Source: Serilophus lunatus | Lineage: Eukaryota; Chordata; Aves; Passeriformes; Eurylaimidae | Length of the DNA stretch: 64,000 bases | NCBI GenBank assembly: GCA_013399895.1 | Contig: VXBA01005464.1 | Span: forward strand, 41,354-105,353 | Direction: 5' to 3' | Notes under the pieces: generated by a model | Database searches by the model: none | Told to the model about the DNA's origin: nothing | The model's input: only the letters and a program-made list of their open reading frames with translations | Position numbers and translations under genes: made by a program | In this document: piece after piece, positions 12,520-23,539 of the stretch | Layout of the letters: every line of letters starts with the position of its first letter | Position numbering within the stretch: the stretch's first letter is position 1

Positions 12520-12809
12520 TATACTCTGCAGAATCACTGAGGGCACTCGATCCCACTCTCTTTACATCGTTGATGATGATATGAAACAGCACCGGTCCCA
12601 AGACAGAGCTCTGAAGGACACCAGTTGTCACCAGCCTCCACCAGCCTCTGCATCGTCCAGGCTCATCAATTCTTTGTGCAGTCAATAACTCATTCATCAA
12701 ATCCATATCTCTCCAATTTGAAGGTAAGGACTGTACATAAGGCCTTACAGAATTCTAGGTAGATGACATCTGTCAGTCCCCTTTGTCAACTGAGTTGGGG
12801 TCAGAAGGG
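12520..12809 (-). mobile_element. CR1 LINE, minus strand, first part (interrupted)
   Basis: Read on the minus strand this is degraded CR1 ORF2. On + the text runs 'gagggcactcgatccc', 'catcgttgatgatgatatg', 'aacagcaccggtccc', 'gtagatgacatctgtca'. It continues at 13225 after an LTR insertion. A minus-strand open frame over 12437-12706 keeps a fragment of the reverse transcriptase region (VLGPVLFHIIIND). It is otherwise broken. Confidence 0.75.
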
Positions 12810-13224
12810 TGTTAGGGAAGTCAGGGCCCTGCTGGGACATAGGGCCGGCATAGAGCAAGTTCTGTAAACACTAGGCATGAACATCAGATAAGGGGGACAG
12901 AGGCGGCGAAACCCAGTCATCTAAACAGCTTGGAACAAAATCTCAAGGTCTCCTAGAAGAGAAAGATGTGCCTCTCTGTGAGAGGACGATGGCAGCGACA
13001 GCCCAGCCCTCGAAGGGACGGGGCGGAGAAGAGGGTGGGCTCGGAGCAGGAGGGGCCAATCCGAACTGCGTGACGCCTGGCACTCAAAAGGGGGATATAA
13101 GCCTGGGGACGTCATGTGATTGGGGAGCGGGGGATTTGGAATGAATCTGCTCCCTGCACAGAATAAACACACCTTTCTCATAACGAGGCCTACGTTGTGA
13201 GTTCAGTTTCCACAAGTCACAACA
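12810..13224 (+). mobile_element. Solo LTR inserted in CR1, plus orientation
   Basis: It begins TGTTAGGGAAGTCAGG and ends CACAACA. A TATA-like GATATAA lies at 13094-13100 and AATAAA at 13162-13167. The 62-bp spacing fits a U3/R layout. CR1 minus-strand sequence lies on both sides. The exact ends are uncertain because no clean target-site duplication is visible; an alternative 3' end is the TTTCCACA just upstream. No coding capacity. Confidence 0.68.
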
Positions 13225-13290
13225 ATTGTCATCATTCCATCATAAGAATGCCACTTGATTGGCCAGGAAGGATTTGTCCTTTGTGAAGGG
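13225..13290 (-). mobile_element. CR1 LINE, minus strand, second part
   Basis: CR1 text resumes after the LTR: 'atcattccatcataagaatg', then 'gattggccaggaaggattt' and 'gtcctttgtgaaggg' on +. This is the expected continuation of the copy that stops at 12809. A GT-rich patch follows at about 13340-13363. Confidence 0.65.
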
Positions 13291-13772
13291 TGAGAGACTG
13301 GAAAAAATTTAGTACTAGTTGGAAACAACTAAGGTGGGAGGGGGGTGTGGGGTGTGTGTGTGTGGAAGGGGATAAATCAAGTTCTGTAAAGGTGAAATGG
13401 AGCTCTGCTCCACACCACATCCCCTAAGAGCCTCTCTCCATCAATGGCATACTGGAAGCCATGCTCTCACACACTCTCCCTAGAACCCCTAATCCAGCTC
13501 AGAATGGCTAGCAGACTAGAAGCCTCACCTGGTGGGGAGGTGGTTACAGGAAGCCATAGCAGGCAAAAACCATTGCAAAAAGCCTCCACTTATGTCTCTA
13601 TCAACTTGGATCTGTATCAGTTAAGATTATGCAGGAAGTTAGGCAGTAGCTATATTTTTACTTTCTCTCTCTATTTCTCTCTTTTCTTCTCCTAATATCC
13701 TCTTCTTAAAACACTATGTTACTTAAAGTTGGATGGGCTCGAGTTTGCTAAGTCAATGCTTTGTAAAATACT

Positions 13773-15179
13773 TGTGGTGGTTTAGGACCACTTTTATCGT
13801 TTAGGGGCAGATTCAATAAAGGTGATGGAAAACTGAATAGAGTTTGCAGCAGGTGAACAGTTTATTACAGGGGGTTTAAATTAGTAAAGTAGGAATAACC
13901 CGTGGGGACCCCAGAATTACACAGAGGAAACCTGACACGCAGAGAAAAAAAAAAACAAACACAAAAGGGGAAAAAGGACAAAGGGAACCGCGCTTTCAGC
14001 TAGCTGGCTAGCTGAAAAAGCAGTGGGAAAGGGTAGGAAAAGCAGTCTCTCTCCCTTCCCTATCTCCTGGAAGCACTTCCTGGCCCTTCAGGCTCTCTGA
14101 AAAACAGAAAAAGAAATGAAAACAACTCCTTCCCACCACTTCCCTAAAAGGGGTTACTTGCTTGCCGAGAGAAAATGGGTGGAAACGAAAGACAGGAACT
14201 GTGTTTCCCCTCGGAGCAGCCAAAGAAGAGCGCAGGGCGGAGTCGTTGCCTCGGCTTTTAAGCCTTCCCCTTCTCACGTGGATCTCGTTGCTTTCTTCTG
14301 GGCCAAACCGTCTCTCCATTGGTTAGTGGGGCTGAGCCCCACCTTGGTTCCAGTGTTTTCCCGTCGAAGAAATCACAAGTTTCGGCCCCGCCCGCCTTCT
14401 TTGTTTTCACAGCTGCATCATATTGGGGAACGCCCCGATGCCACTGCCACCCCTATCGCTAGTACGGTGCCAGTGTTGTCCCCCCTGTTGCTGTCCAAAA
14501 GCTGTGGCCGCGCTCAGGTTCCCAGCCAGGGCTGGCCTGGGGCTGCTGAACCGTGGCACTGCCCTAGCCGCTGCCCATGAGCACGCTGGGGCTTCCCTGT
14601 GGCCATGTCCCCAGGCTGCTGCCCGCGCCGGGAGGCCACCGTACCCCGCACGGGGAGGGACGGCCCTGGGCTGCACACTGCGCAGGGATGGGGGACAGCA
14701 ACCAGGAACAGAGGCCGTCCTGCCTCTGGGCTGGCGGCAGGGCTACTGCCTGTGCCTGTGTCTGTGCAGACCGAGATGGCCCCGGGCTGTGTGCTGCTGG
14801 CCCACGCTCCCGGGACAGGAGCAGGCGGGAACGGCACCATCCCGTCCCTGCTCCGTCCCGCACTCCCGGGAGGCTGGGGAGTCGCCACCGCCTGTCCCGA
14901 GACAGCCCCGAGGGAAATGAGAACCTACTGCTGCTCTCCCCAACCCCCGCCCTGGTCCTGGGGAACGGCTGGGGGCAACCCCCCTTGCCCTGCCTGGGAG
15001 AGGGCTGCCTTGATCTCAGCCTCCCTCCCCCATCCCATCTTTTTTAAGGAAAGCAGAATTTTAGCTCAGGCAGGAAAGTGAGCTCTTCTTACCCCCTTTT
15101 TTCCCAAAAGGTCCAAGGAACACCCCCAAAGCCCCCTTTGACCATCCCCCTGCGATTCCAGCCCCCTCAAACCAGTACA
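13773..15179 (-). mobile_element. Long solo LTR, minus orientation
   Basis: The + strand starts TGTGGTGGTTTAGG and ends CCAGTACA, so it reads TGTACTGG...CCACCACA on the minus strand. AATAAA on the minus strand is TTTATT at 13861-13866, about 90 bp from the 3' end, as in the other LTRs here. A large GC-rich U3 spans about 14200-15050. It has a TTAAAA TATA-like core near 14253-14262 and an 11-bp inverted repeat at 13994-14017. Flanks ATACT and ATACG match 4 of 5. At 1407 bp it is the longest LTR in the window. The overlapping open frames inside it (14116-15081) are GC-rich chance frames on both strands. Confidence 0.82.
13994..14017. repeat. 11-bp inverted repeat (hairpin) inside the LTR
   Basis: Arms TTTCAGCTAGC (13994-14004) and GCTAGCTGAAA (14007-14017) are perfect with a 2-bp loop. 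The same LTR position at 22148-23301 has a looser CAGCTGGTTAGCTG. If transcribed from the LTR it would lie in the transcribed part of the element. Confidence 0.8.
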
Positions 15180-18100
15180 ATACGTTATTGTCACTGAACA
15201 TTGCCTTTAAAACTTTTCAAGTTCCTTTATTTTCTAAAGTTTGCCAGTAAAGTTTATCATTCGACCTCCTGAAAATGTTGTCTCATTTCTCCCTTGTTCT
15301 GCCTGAGAAAAAAACCCAAAGCCTCTTTAAGGAATTCACCAAGCAAGACTGGGCCCTAACAGGCTCACTATATGTAGGTTCCCAGATCTTCCTTTCTTCG
15401 CTTTTGTAAAACTGGGAGCAATGGCTCACTTTTCTAGTCACTGTGAATTTCACCTGACTGCCATGACTTTTCAAATATGAAAATGTGGCTTGACAACAGT
15501 ATCTGCCAGTTTCTGCAGAGCCCTAAAATATATGACACCAGGTTCTATACACTTGTGGTTATTTGGCTTTATCAAGTGGTCTAGAACCTGTTCTTCACTT
15601 GTGGTGTGAGAGACTCCACTCACTCAACTGCTGCATGGAGGAACAAGGACTAGCAAGAAGTGGGAAGCCAGACTGCCAGTAGCGACTTAGGCAAAAAGCC
15701 CACTGAATGCCTCAGCCTTCTCCATATCATGATCACCCTTCTTGCTTCTCATTTACATAAAATTTATATAAACTTTTGGAGAAAAATTTAAAAAAAAAAA
15801 ACAAAAGACATTTTGACAGCTTAGAGATTTCAGTGTCACCTTACGAAAATTAAAAATACCAGTGTTTGCTTGAGTAACTGTCATGCAAATACACCGAAAG
15901 GTCATCTTCCTTGCCACTAAAATCAGAGCCACAAATAGCTTAATCTTTTGTCGTGGCTTCAGTTTCTATGTTAGTATTATGAGGATAAAACTGCCTGATT
16001 TACTTTCTTCGGTAAAGGAAGGAAACAATTAAGCTAAACAGAGAACGGTCCTCCAGCATCACTTAAGAATGCTGTTAAATTGAAGCTGGAAAATATTTAC
16101 ATTGTAACAACAACTGCAGACCGAAAGAAGTCTGGTGGTAACTCGGATTCTGAGGTGTCTACACCTAACATTCCCAAGGAGGAACTATGCAGTCAACTTA
16201 ATTTGCTCCTTTTCTGATATATGCCTTTGTAAGTACACTGCTGAGGGAGATTTTATCATTTGGTGGATGATTTTGAGGGTGCAATGATCCATAGTTAGTA
16301 AATAGAAAATGCATGCTTAGTGTGAAGGAAAGGGACATAAAGCACCTTAAGACTCAGACCCATGGTGAATAGCTGCCTTTTATTAAGAAGCACTATACAC
16401 AGAACAACAAAACTTGGTAAATGAATTCCAACTAAAGATTTTCTGCTCCTGAAGAAAGAGGACAATGTGAATATGGGTACATTTTTACATTGAAATACAA
16501 GAAAAAATATTTTATATGAAAGTTGGTTTTGCTTTGGTATATCTAATAAGAACATTTTTTTTTCAAGGAAGTCAAATTGGATTAATTCTATCCATTCAAT
16601 AGACATTTTTTCAAACAAAATGATCCCAAATCCTATAGTAAATACTGTATTTGTTGTTATTATAATAACAGTAGGTATAGCAGAGCTCATATTCTGTGCA
16701 CAGCTGCTCTTAGAATAAATTAACAGCGTTCAGTTATATGGAGGAACTAAAAAATAAAAGTTTATAAGAATTTTTTGGGGGAGGAGGGGGTTGGTGTAGG
16801 AAGAAGATATTGAACAAAGAAATATCAAAAATACATAGTTTAAATGATAGCATTACAAGAAAGGATATAGTAAAATTAATAGAAAGCAAAATTATTTCCT
16901 AAAGGATGTGATGAAAGCTTTCTCATATATGATCCCACTGTGAGTGATTAAATTCAAGTATGCAAAGTAATATTCACCAGAGGTGTGTCCTTCCTAGGAA
17001 TTTTAAACATATATTTTCCATCTTTAACTTCTTTAACTGTAGCATAAGATACGGAGAATTTAAGGTTATGTGATAATAAAACTGATTTTGGAAATGCTGT
17101 AGGCCACACTTTCAGTCTTAAGGATGATAATGACAATATTTAATCATTAATGGAAAAATAGTTGCTAAAGCTGGTGAAGCAGCAAAATAAAGACATTTTC
17201 TTATGTCCAAAACATTAAATATCCAAGGTAGTAATGTATGAAAATAAACCAAGCAGATAACTGATAACATCTTTGCAGGAAATCAAAGGGAAAAGGAAGT
17301 AGCACACTCTTTCTGCTTCCCTTCTCATCTTCTGTCTTTCTTGTTCTCATTGTCACATTCTTCCTCACAGCCCAAGTTCCCTTTAGTTTCACTTTTATAA
17401 AATACAGTTTTGGCCTTCCTAGGCACACAGTGACAATTTGAAAAATGGTTCCATTTTGTCCAAATGAAGGATCTGAACACAAAATCCTTAGTGAAGTAAA
17501 ACTGCAGTTGAAGTCAATGAGTTAGAGGAGTGGTGTGACCACTAAAATCAATGCAGCCTTTTTTTGGTATGGGCTATGAACCTATAGATAGATTTTCCCC
17601 ACCTATCCCACTAACAAAAATTTTTTTCAGTTTTCAAAATGATTGACTTCTGTCCATAATAATTCTTCTGCATTATTCAGGGGGGACTAACACCATAGCA
17701 AATATTGAAATCAGAATGAAAAGAAGCATCATTTCCAGCTTGGAAGAATTCTGAAAATTTTATAGGTTAGTAAATTCTTAATTTCATTTGTAACTCTCAT
17801 GATAAAGGAATGACATTTCTTGCGTACTATTCAAAGTAATATAAATTATATAAATTGACCATTTCTTTTCTTGAGTGTTATGCTGATGACTATAATCAGA
17901 AAGTAAGGCAAATGTAGGTTTGTGCCCTTTTCCTTCTCCACATTACGTTTCAGTTGATTTACTCCTATAGAATGGTTCAGGAATATAGCAGCAATCTCTG
18001 AGATGTTTTCTCTGTTATATAGCATTTAATCTCTTAGTGCTAGACAAGAGTGTTTCAATTTGAAAGGTGTTTATCTGAAAACCCTAACAAAATCACTGAT

Positions 18101-18529
18101 TTGTGAAGAAGAAAATCCAGTTTTCTTGGTTTAAGAGGGACAGGCACAAACACAACCTGAGGAAACAGATGAAGCTTTGTTTGTCTTTGTAGAACAGGAT
18201 TTTAATTTCAGGAAGAATTTGCTCTGTGATTGAGTACCAATTAAATTTAGTAAGATCTGTTGGGCTTAATTAATCACACAAACAACTGATGATCCTGTCA
18301 TATTGGCAAGTAAACTCAATGATCTTAAAAACAAATAAGGAATCTACAAAATAATACTCAGACTACAATGGAAACACAAATAGAGGTAGATAATTCTGAA
18401 AGGATGGCAGATACTGTAAAGAAGGGAAAGACACCTATGGTCACAGTCAGAAGAATCCTGAATTAGAAGACACTTTCAGATAGCAGCATTTTACTGAAGT
18501 CAAAGGAAGTCAGCCTCACCTCTGAGCAT
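15180..18529. other. Unassigned AT-rich DNA
   Basis: No CR1 or LTR motif recognised. The longest open frame (16295-16690, minus, 131 codons) is hydrophobic, AT-driven and unlike any family I know. A-runs occur near 15789. Confidence 0.45.
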
Positions 18530-19090
18530 AATCTCTGAAATATCATGGAGCAGATCCTTTTGGAAGCTCATATCAATCAGGTCATATGGATGACAGGGAG
18601 GTGATTAGACACAGTTATATGGGTAACATTCCACATTGTGACAGCTCAGATAGGAAAAAATTTCCCTGTGTATAAAGGTTTGTGACCTTCTACAATGGAA
18701 TGACAGAGTTAGTGGATAGAGCAACTGATGTCATCTGTCTTGACTTCTGCAAGGCTTTTGTCATGGTCCTGTACAATATCGTTGTCTCTAATTTTCAAGA
18801 TATACATTTGATAGCTAGATTGTTACATAGATAAGGAGTTGGAGGAATAGCTGCATTCAAGTCAATGGCTCAGTGTCCAGGTGAAGGTTAGTGATGAGTG
18901 GCATTTCCATGAGAACGCCATACTGGGATGGAGTACTATTCCGTACCTTTAGTAATGGCATAGACAGTGAGATTGAGACCACCATCACAAATTTTGCAGA
19001 AAACATCAGGCTGAGTGGTGCTGTTGAGCATGCTGGAGGAAACAGATACCATCCAGAGGGACTTTGACAGCCTGGAGAGGAAGGCCCATG
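18530..19090 (+). mobile_element. CR1 LINE, internal ORF2 fragment
   Basis: Degraded reverse-transcriptase-region CR1 on the plus strand. The recognisable order is 'catggagcagatccttttgg', 'gacagggaggtgattag', 'cttctacaatgga', 'gtcttgacttctgcaaggct', 'agtaatggcatagacagtga', 'aaatttgcagaaaacatcag', 'gagtggtgctgttgag', 'gagggactttgacagcctgg'. Stops and indels are frequent. It lacks the CR1 3' tail, so it is truncated at both ends. Confidence 0.78.
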
Positions 19091-19359
19091 CTTGGTTTTA
19101 TCCCCTTCTCTCCCCTCCTGTTCTCTCCTGTCAGTACCAGGGATGCCTACAAAGATATGTCTTCTCCTGTTTGAACCAGCCCTGGTCACTTTTCTTCTTC
19201 ACAGAGGATAACTCTACCTTCTCAGCAGCCTGCCCTGAACCCAGCCCAAATCACCAATGTTTATAAGTATCATATATATTTTTGTTTTCTTTGTATGTCA
19301 CCAAATTCTTCAGGCTTACTTCAGTGAGACAATCTATTTAAGTCAAATTATCTTTACAG

Positions 19360-20329
19360 TGTCTTGGTTCGAGGACAATCACAGAATTTAAACTTTAAAG
19401 CACAATGGGGACAAAAGAATATGAAAAGGAAAACAGCCTCTTTTATGGTATATATATACACATATATATGCATATTTTTATATATATATATATATAAAAT
19501 AGATCACAGAACAATAGTAGTAAAAATAAAAGGAAAAAAAATCCCCTCTCTTTTTGTCTAAACTCTTCATCCAGTCACAGTATCACAGTGTCACTTGACT
19601 CTTGCCAAGATGCAGCCCAGGCAGGGGCTGTGAGTAGATGTGCTCTAGCCAACATTCTATGTTGAAAAGGAAGAGAAGGAAAAAGACTCCGTGGTCAGTG
19701 CATCCCTACTTCCTGAGGGTTCTGGGCTCCTGTTCAGCCACAGCGGTTAAGCTGCTCATGAGAGCGCCACAGTAAGAGAGCTATAGCAAGTCTTCAACAC
19801 TAAGAGCCAAGGACAAAAATAGCCTTGAGCACACAACGAGGCAAGGCAGTTTCAGCTTCTGATTCCTTAGAGCCACCATGCAGGGGACGTTCCCATGAGT
19901 CTATTGGGTCATCCCTACCCATTGAACCACTGGGCAGGGGCCTGCCTGTCCCGCTGCTGCCCCAAAACTTTGGGCCCCCTGGGCACCACTGGGGCTGGAG
20001 CACCGCTGGGCCAGGGCACTCCAGGGCCAGACCAGTACCACCAGTCAAGTCACAGGCAGCACGATCCTTATGCTGTCTCTGCATGGAGCAGCCTCTTCAC
20101 ACACATGCCCTGCCATCCAAGGTGCAGTGCTCTCCTCCCTCATCACTGCTACTACACTTCCCTTGCTGCTGGCAAGCGAGGCCCCACCTACTGCCAGAAC
20201 CAGCCTGGCCCTGGCCTCTTTTCCCCTCCGTGTGGTGGGCGGCAGCAGTGAGGTCCTGCACAGCACCCACCAGCATGTATGTTGGAAATAGAAAAAATTT
20301 CCTCCCCAACAGAAATGCACCCCGTAACA
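19360..20329 (-). mobile_element. LTR-like element, minus orientation
   Basis: The right edge, CCCGTAACA on + (TGTTACGGG on minus), resembles the CCCATAACA edge of the other two LTRs. The left edge TGTCTTGGTTCGA resembles TGTGGTGGTTTGA. The block from about 19900 to 20250 is GC-rich like their U3 regions, and an AT-dinucleotide tract sits at 19448-19500. Flanks TACAG and TAGAA are not a convincing duplication. The 94-199 codon open frames here are GC-rich chance frames. Confidence 0.55.
19448..19500. repeat. (AT)n-rich tract
   Basis: Interrupted TATATA runs with ACACAT and GCAT breaks, ending in a TATATATATATATATA block. Confidence 0.85.
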
Positions 20330-22142
20330 TAGAATCCTCAAGCAGACTTTTAGTTGTTAACCCATTGGACATAAAACTACGGTTGAAAAAGTGTCCAGAA
20401 CATATAATGTGTTACTCAAGATAGACAAATCTACCTCTGCAAAGGTTTACATATGCCCTGCATTAGGTGATTCTTTGCTTGGTACTGTTTAAAATTATAT
20501 TAATGTCTAAAGTAATTTTGTGCAAGATGTAGAAGGAGGGCCCAAGACCTTAAAGCCAAGATATAGTAAGAATCCTTTCTACACAGAACTACAGGAAAAA
20601 TGGTTTCAATGGTCAAAATTATTTGGAATGAAATTGAATATTTAGTTTCATATGAAACTAAATAAGTCTGTTTTGGATATTTAAACACTGATAAATTTAT
20701 CTTATATTTTAAAAATAAGTTTTCAGTTGATTACAAACACATTGCAATGAGAGTTATTTATTTAAACAAGTGTTTTGCAACCCTAATGTACATATCATAG
20801 AGTTAATATTTTGTAAATGCAAACTTTAATTTATGTGATTTTTCTGTTATTAAAGTGCTATTTAATTGCAAAGTTCTTTATATTCCAAAACAATCAAGTT
20901 AGGGTTTTCAAGTGAATGCAATATCTCTAAAAGGTCTGATAGAAAGTCAGACTTTTCTGCCAACATTTTAAAGGTTTGTTCTCTTCCTCAGAAAGACTAC
21001 GTTTCAGGATTCTCAAACAGCAAAACACTTCAGAGTATCCTTAAACATGAAAGTATTTTCAGTCACTTCAAGACGAGTGTTATTTTGTCCCTCAAGGACA
21101 AAAGGGACTTAAATGACTTTTATGATTTAGAATCTAAACAGAGCCACTTAAACTTTTTCTATTAGATAATAAAGCCTATAAAATTTTCTTATTTACAAAA
21201 TATTATCTGATGTACTGTGGACAGAAGCTGGTAAAAAGGAGATAGCAAGTGTCTTGATACCTTCTTTTTGTATAAGAATACTAAATTGAAGTTCAGCTCT
21301 TTGAAAACAGCAGGTTTAGTGTAAGTAAACAAACCTGAAACACCATTATTAATTTATGACCCTTATAGTCAGAAAGAGACTCAGTGAGGCATACTATTAG
21401 GCATTATAAACGCAGTGTCTAACAACCTAGATATTTAAAGAGAATATGTTATCTAATATCATATTGGTTAACATAAACTTCATCTCTATAATAAGATATG
21501 TTATATATCAGATTTTATTTTAAATTGTATTAAAACTATCTATAACCATGGTTTTAAGGTCCATAGAAAAAATTGCCCTTTTTATAATTTCCTAATTTTT
21601 CCTATGAAGTCCCAAGTGTCCATCTCCCTTGTTTCTTCTCCTCTTGATCTTTGAGGAATATTTTATATGCTGGTGGTCACATTATGCTAAATTGCATAGA
21701 TTTTTATACAATGTCTCTTGAATTACACGTTGTATGTTTGTGACTTTTAATAAATAATTTTTTATTCTATCCATCACTCCACAGACTTCCTTGCTGTTTT
21801 TGTATTAAAGGAAGGGATGGAGGAGGTGAAAATACCTTTAATGTTTTCATTTTGAGGGAAAAAAAAAAACAGATTTTAGAAAGAAAAAACAAACAAACAT
21901 AAAACTTTTGAGAGAATATGTGAACAGGTATGAGAAATACTAAATTATTCAATCTTTTTTCTTCTGAGACCCTTTATTTTACTTTACATTTAGTGAGATA
22001 TACAAGCGCAATACAGAGAAGCAACATAAGACATGATCATTATTTTGAATTCCTTTGAAAAAAAGTTGGCTTACTTTCTACTTTCTAGTGTGTATCAGGT
22101 ATTTTGGATGTATATGTCATCCTCAAATAGGTAATGTGTCTG
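20330..22142. other. AT-rich DNA with one long palindrome
   Basis: No gene or transposon recognised apart from the palindrome at 20639-20664. The 99-codon frame at 20866-21165 is serine/lysine-rich with no recognisable domain, and I do not call it. Confidence 0.45.
20639..20664. repeat. 26-bp perfect palindrome
   Basis: Each 13-bp arm is TATTTAGTTTCAT or its exact reverse complement, with no loop. The core GTTTCATATGAAAC contains two GAAAC half-sites in opposite orientation. A protein-binding role is only speculation. Confidence 0.9.
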
Positions 22143-22147
22143 CAGTG
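22143..22147. repeat. Target-site duplication CAGTG (left)
   Basis: CAGTG directly precedes TGTGGTGG at 22148. It recurs exactly after CCCATAACA at 24409-24413, bracketing the endogenous retrovirus. Confidence 0.88.
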
Positions 22148-23301
22148 TGTGGTGGTTTGAACTAGGGGGCACACAACAGACTAAATAGACATGCAACAGC
22201 AAACACAGGTTTATATTTCTAGGGCACTAAAGATCTTATAGAACCCATTACACACTCAGCAAAATACATACAATATGACACTTGACAATGTCACGCAATA
22301 AACCAAAAAAAACCACACAAACGGCTCCTCAAAGCCAGCTGGTTAGCTGAGAAACAGGGCAAGGAAGGGGAACCTGCCTCACAGATGTTATTCTCCCAGC
22401 CTTCGAAGCCCCTACAAGATAAGGAAGGTGAAAAGCATCCCCAACCCTCCGCCAGGGGCACCCAGGAGGGAAAGCTATCACTTGTGGTTTATTGAGTAGT
22501 TTCAGGGTGCTACCTCTGGCTCTCTGATGGTGCCGCGCTGCTGCCCGTGCTGATGGAGGTGAGTGGAAGCAAGCCGTGTGGTCCAGGAGCTAGGAGGAGG
22601 GGAGCCGTGACTCTCTCAGCTCAGGAGAAAGCCAAAAGAGACTGAGGACTTCCGTGTTCAGGCTTTTTATGCCCTGAAAGTCCCGTGGGAACTTCCTGTG
22701 GTCAGACTGTCTTCTTATTAGCCAGTGGTGTTGGACTCCTCCCTCCTCCGAGACCTCGGCACTGTGAGCAAGATGGCGGTTCCTGCCAAAATGCCATGTG
22801 CTTGGGGCCTGAGCCTGGCAGCCGCTGCTGGCTGTGGAGTCACCAGTGCCACCCGCGGTGCACTTGCTGCCCGCAGGGACACCCAGGAGGGATCCCCAAG
22901 GCAGTGGCACCACGCGCGGCTATCAGGAGCAGCTGCTGCCACTGTGTGGTCACCACCAGCACAGCGCCAGCACAGGGCACCCACCGCCACCCCAGGGACC
23001 CCACAGGGCCATGGCTGCCCACTGGGAGAGGGGCCAGTGCCGGCATCCCGCTTGAACCCAGAGCAGGGGTGGCCTAACAGCGCCACCCACCCCAGCCTGG
23101 AGCACCAGTGGGCAGCAAGGGAAACCCTGCACGTGCCACTGCTGGGTCCCCCACCCAGCTGCAGAGGACAGGTGAGAGAAGCTCCGCAGATTTCCCAGAC
23201 TTCAACTTTCCTTCAAATTTCAAAAATACCTGGGTTTATCTCTTAATAATCGAAATATTTTCCCTCTCCCCCTCAAAAACCTCATTTCCAAACCCATAAC
23301 A
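22148..23301 (-). mobile_element. 3' LTR of the deleted provirus
   Basis: At 1154 bp, its + strand ends are TGTGGTGGTTTGAA and TTTCCAAACCCATAACA. A TATA-like ATAAAAAG on minus is at about 22661-22670, and the polyadenylation signal is altered (ATATAAA in place of AATAAA, near 22210). The sequence just upstream on minus (TGAGGTGGATAA) is a weak, decayed polypurine tract. It shares blocks with the LTR at 634-1878, such as 'agctatcacttg' and 'tttttatgccct'. Overlapping frames at 22590-23246 are GC-rich chance frames. Confidence 0.85.
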
Positions 23302-23520
23302 TTATCCACCTCATAAAACCTGTTGATTTTTTTTTTCTTTTTAACCTAAAACTGTTCACAAAACCTAGAACTAAAACCTTAATATAAAACTATGAATTAA
23401 ACTTTGGAACTATGGCTTTAACATAGAACTTTAGCAGAACTATAAATTGAACTTGGAACTTTGCTTTAACATAAAACTGTATAAAAACAGGTTAAGTATG
23501 AAATAGAGGGTGCTGCACTA
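23302..23520 (-). repeat. Degenerate AT-rich spacer between integrase and 3' LTR
   Basis: Loose repeats of AAAACTATNN and 'actatggctttaacata' / 'actttgctttaacata' (two copies about 60 bp apart). No coding frame. It lies where env would be in an env-bearing retrovirus. Confidence 0.6.
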
Positions 23521-23539
23521 CTCTGATAACCCATGTGGG

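Noticed and set aside
14116..15081. Cluster of 89-165 codon frames on both strands
   Set aside because: Same cause: the GC-rich U3 of the 13773-15179 LTR. Proline/alanine/glycine-rich with no motif.
16295..16690. 131-codon minus-strand frame
   Set aside because: Hydrophobic, AT-driven composition with no recognisable family or splice context.
22590..23246. Open frames of 107-173 codons
   Set aside because: Chance frames in the GC-rich 3' LTR of the provirus.
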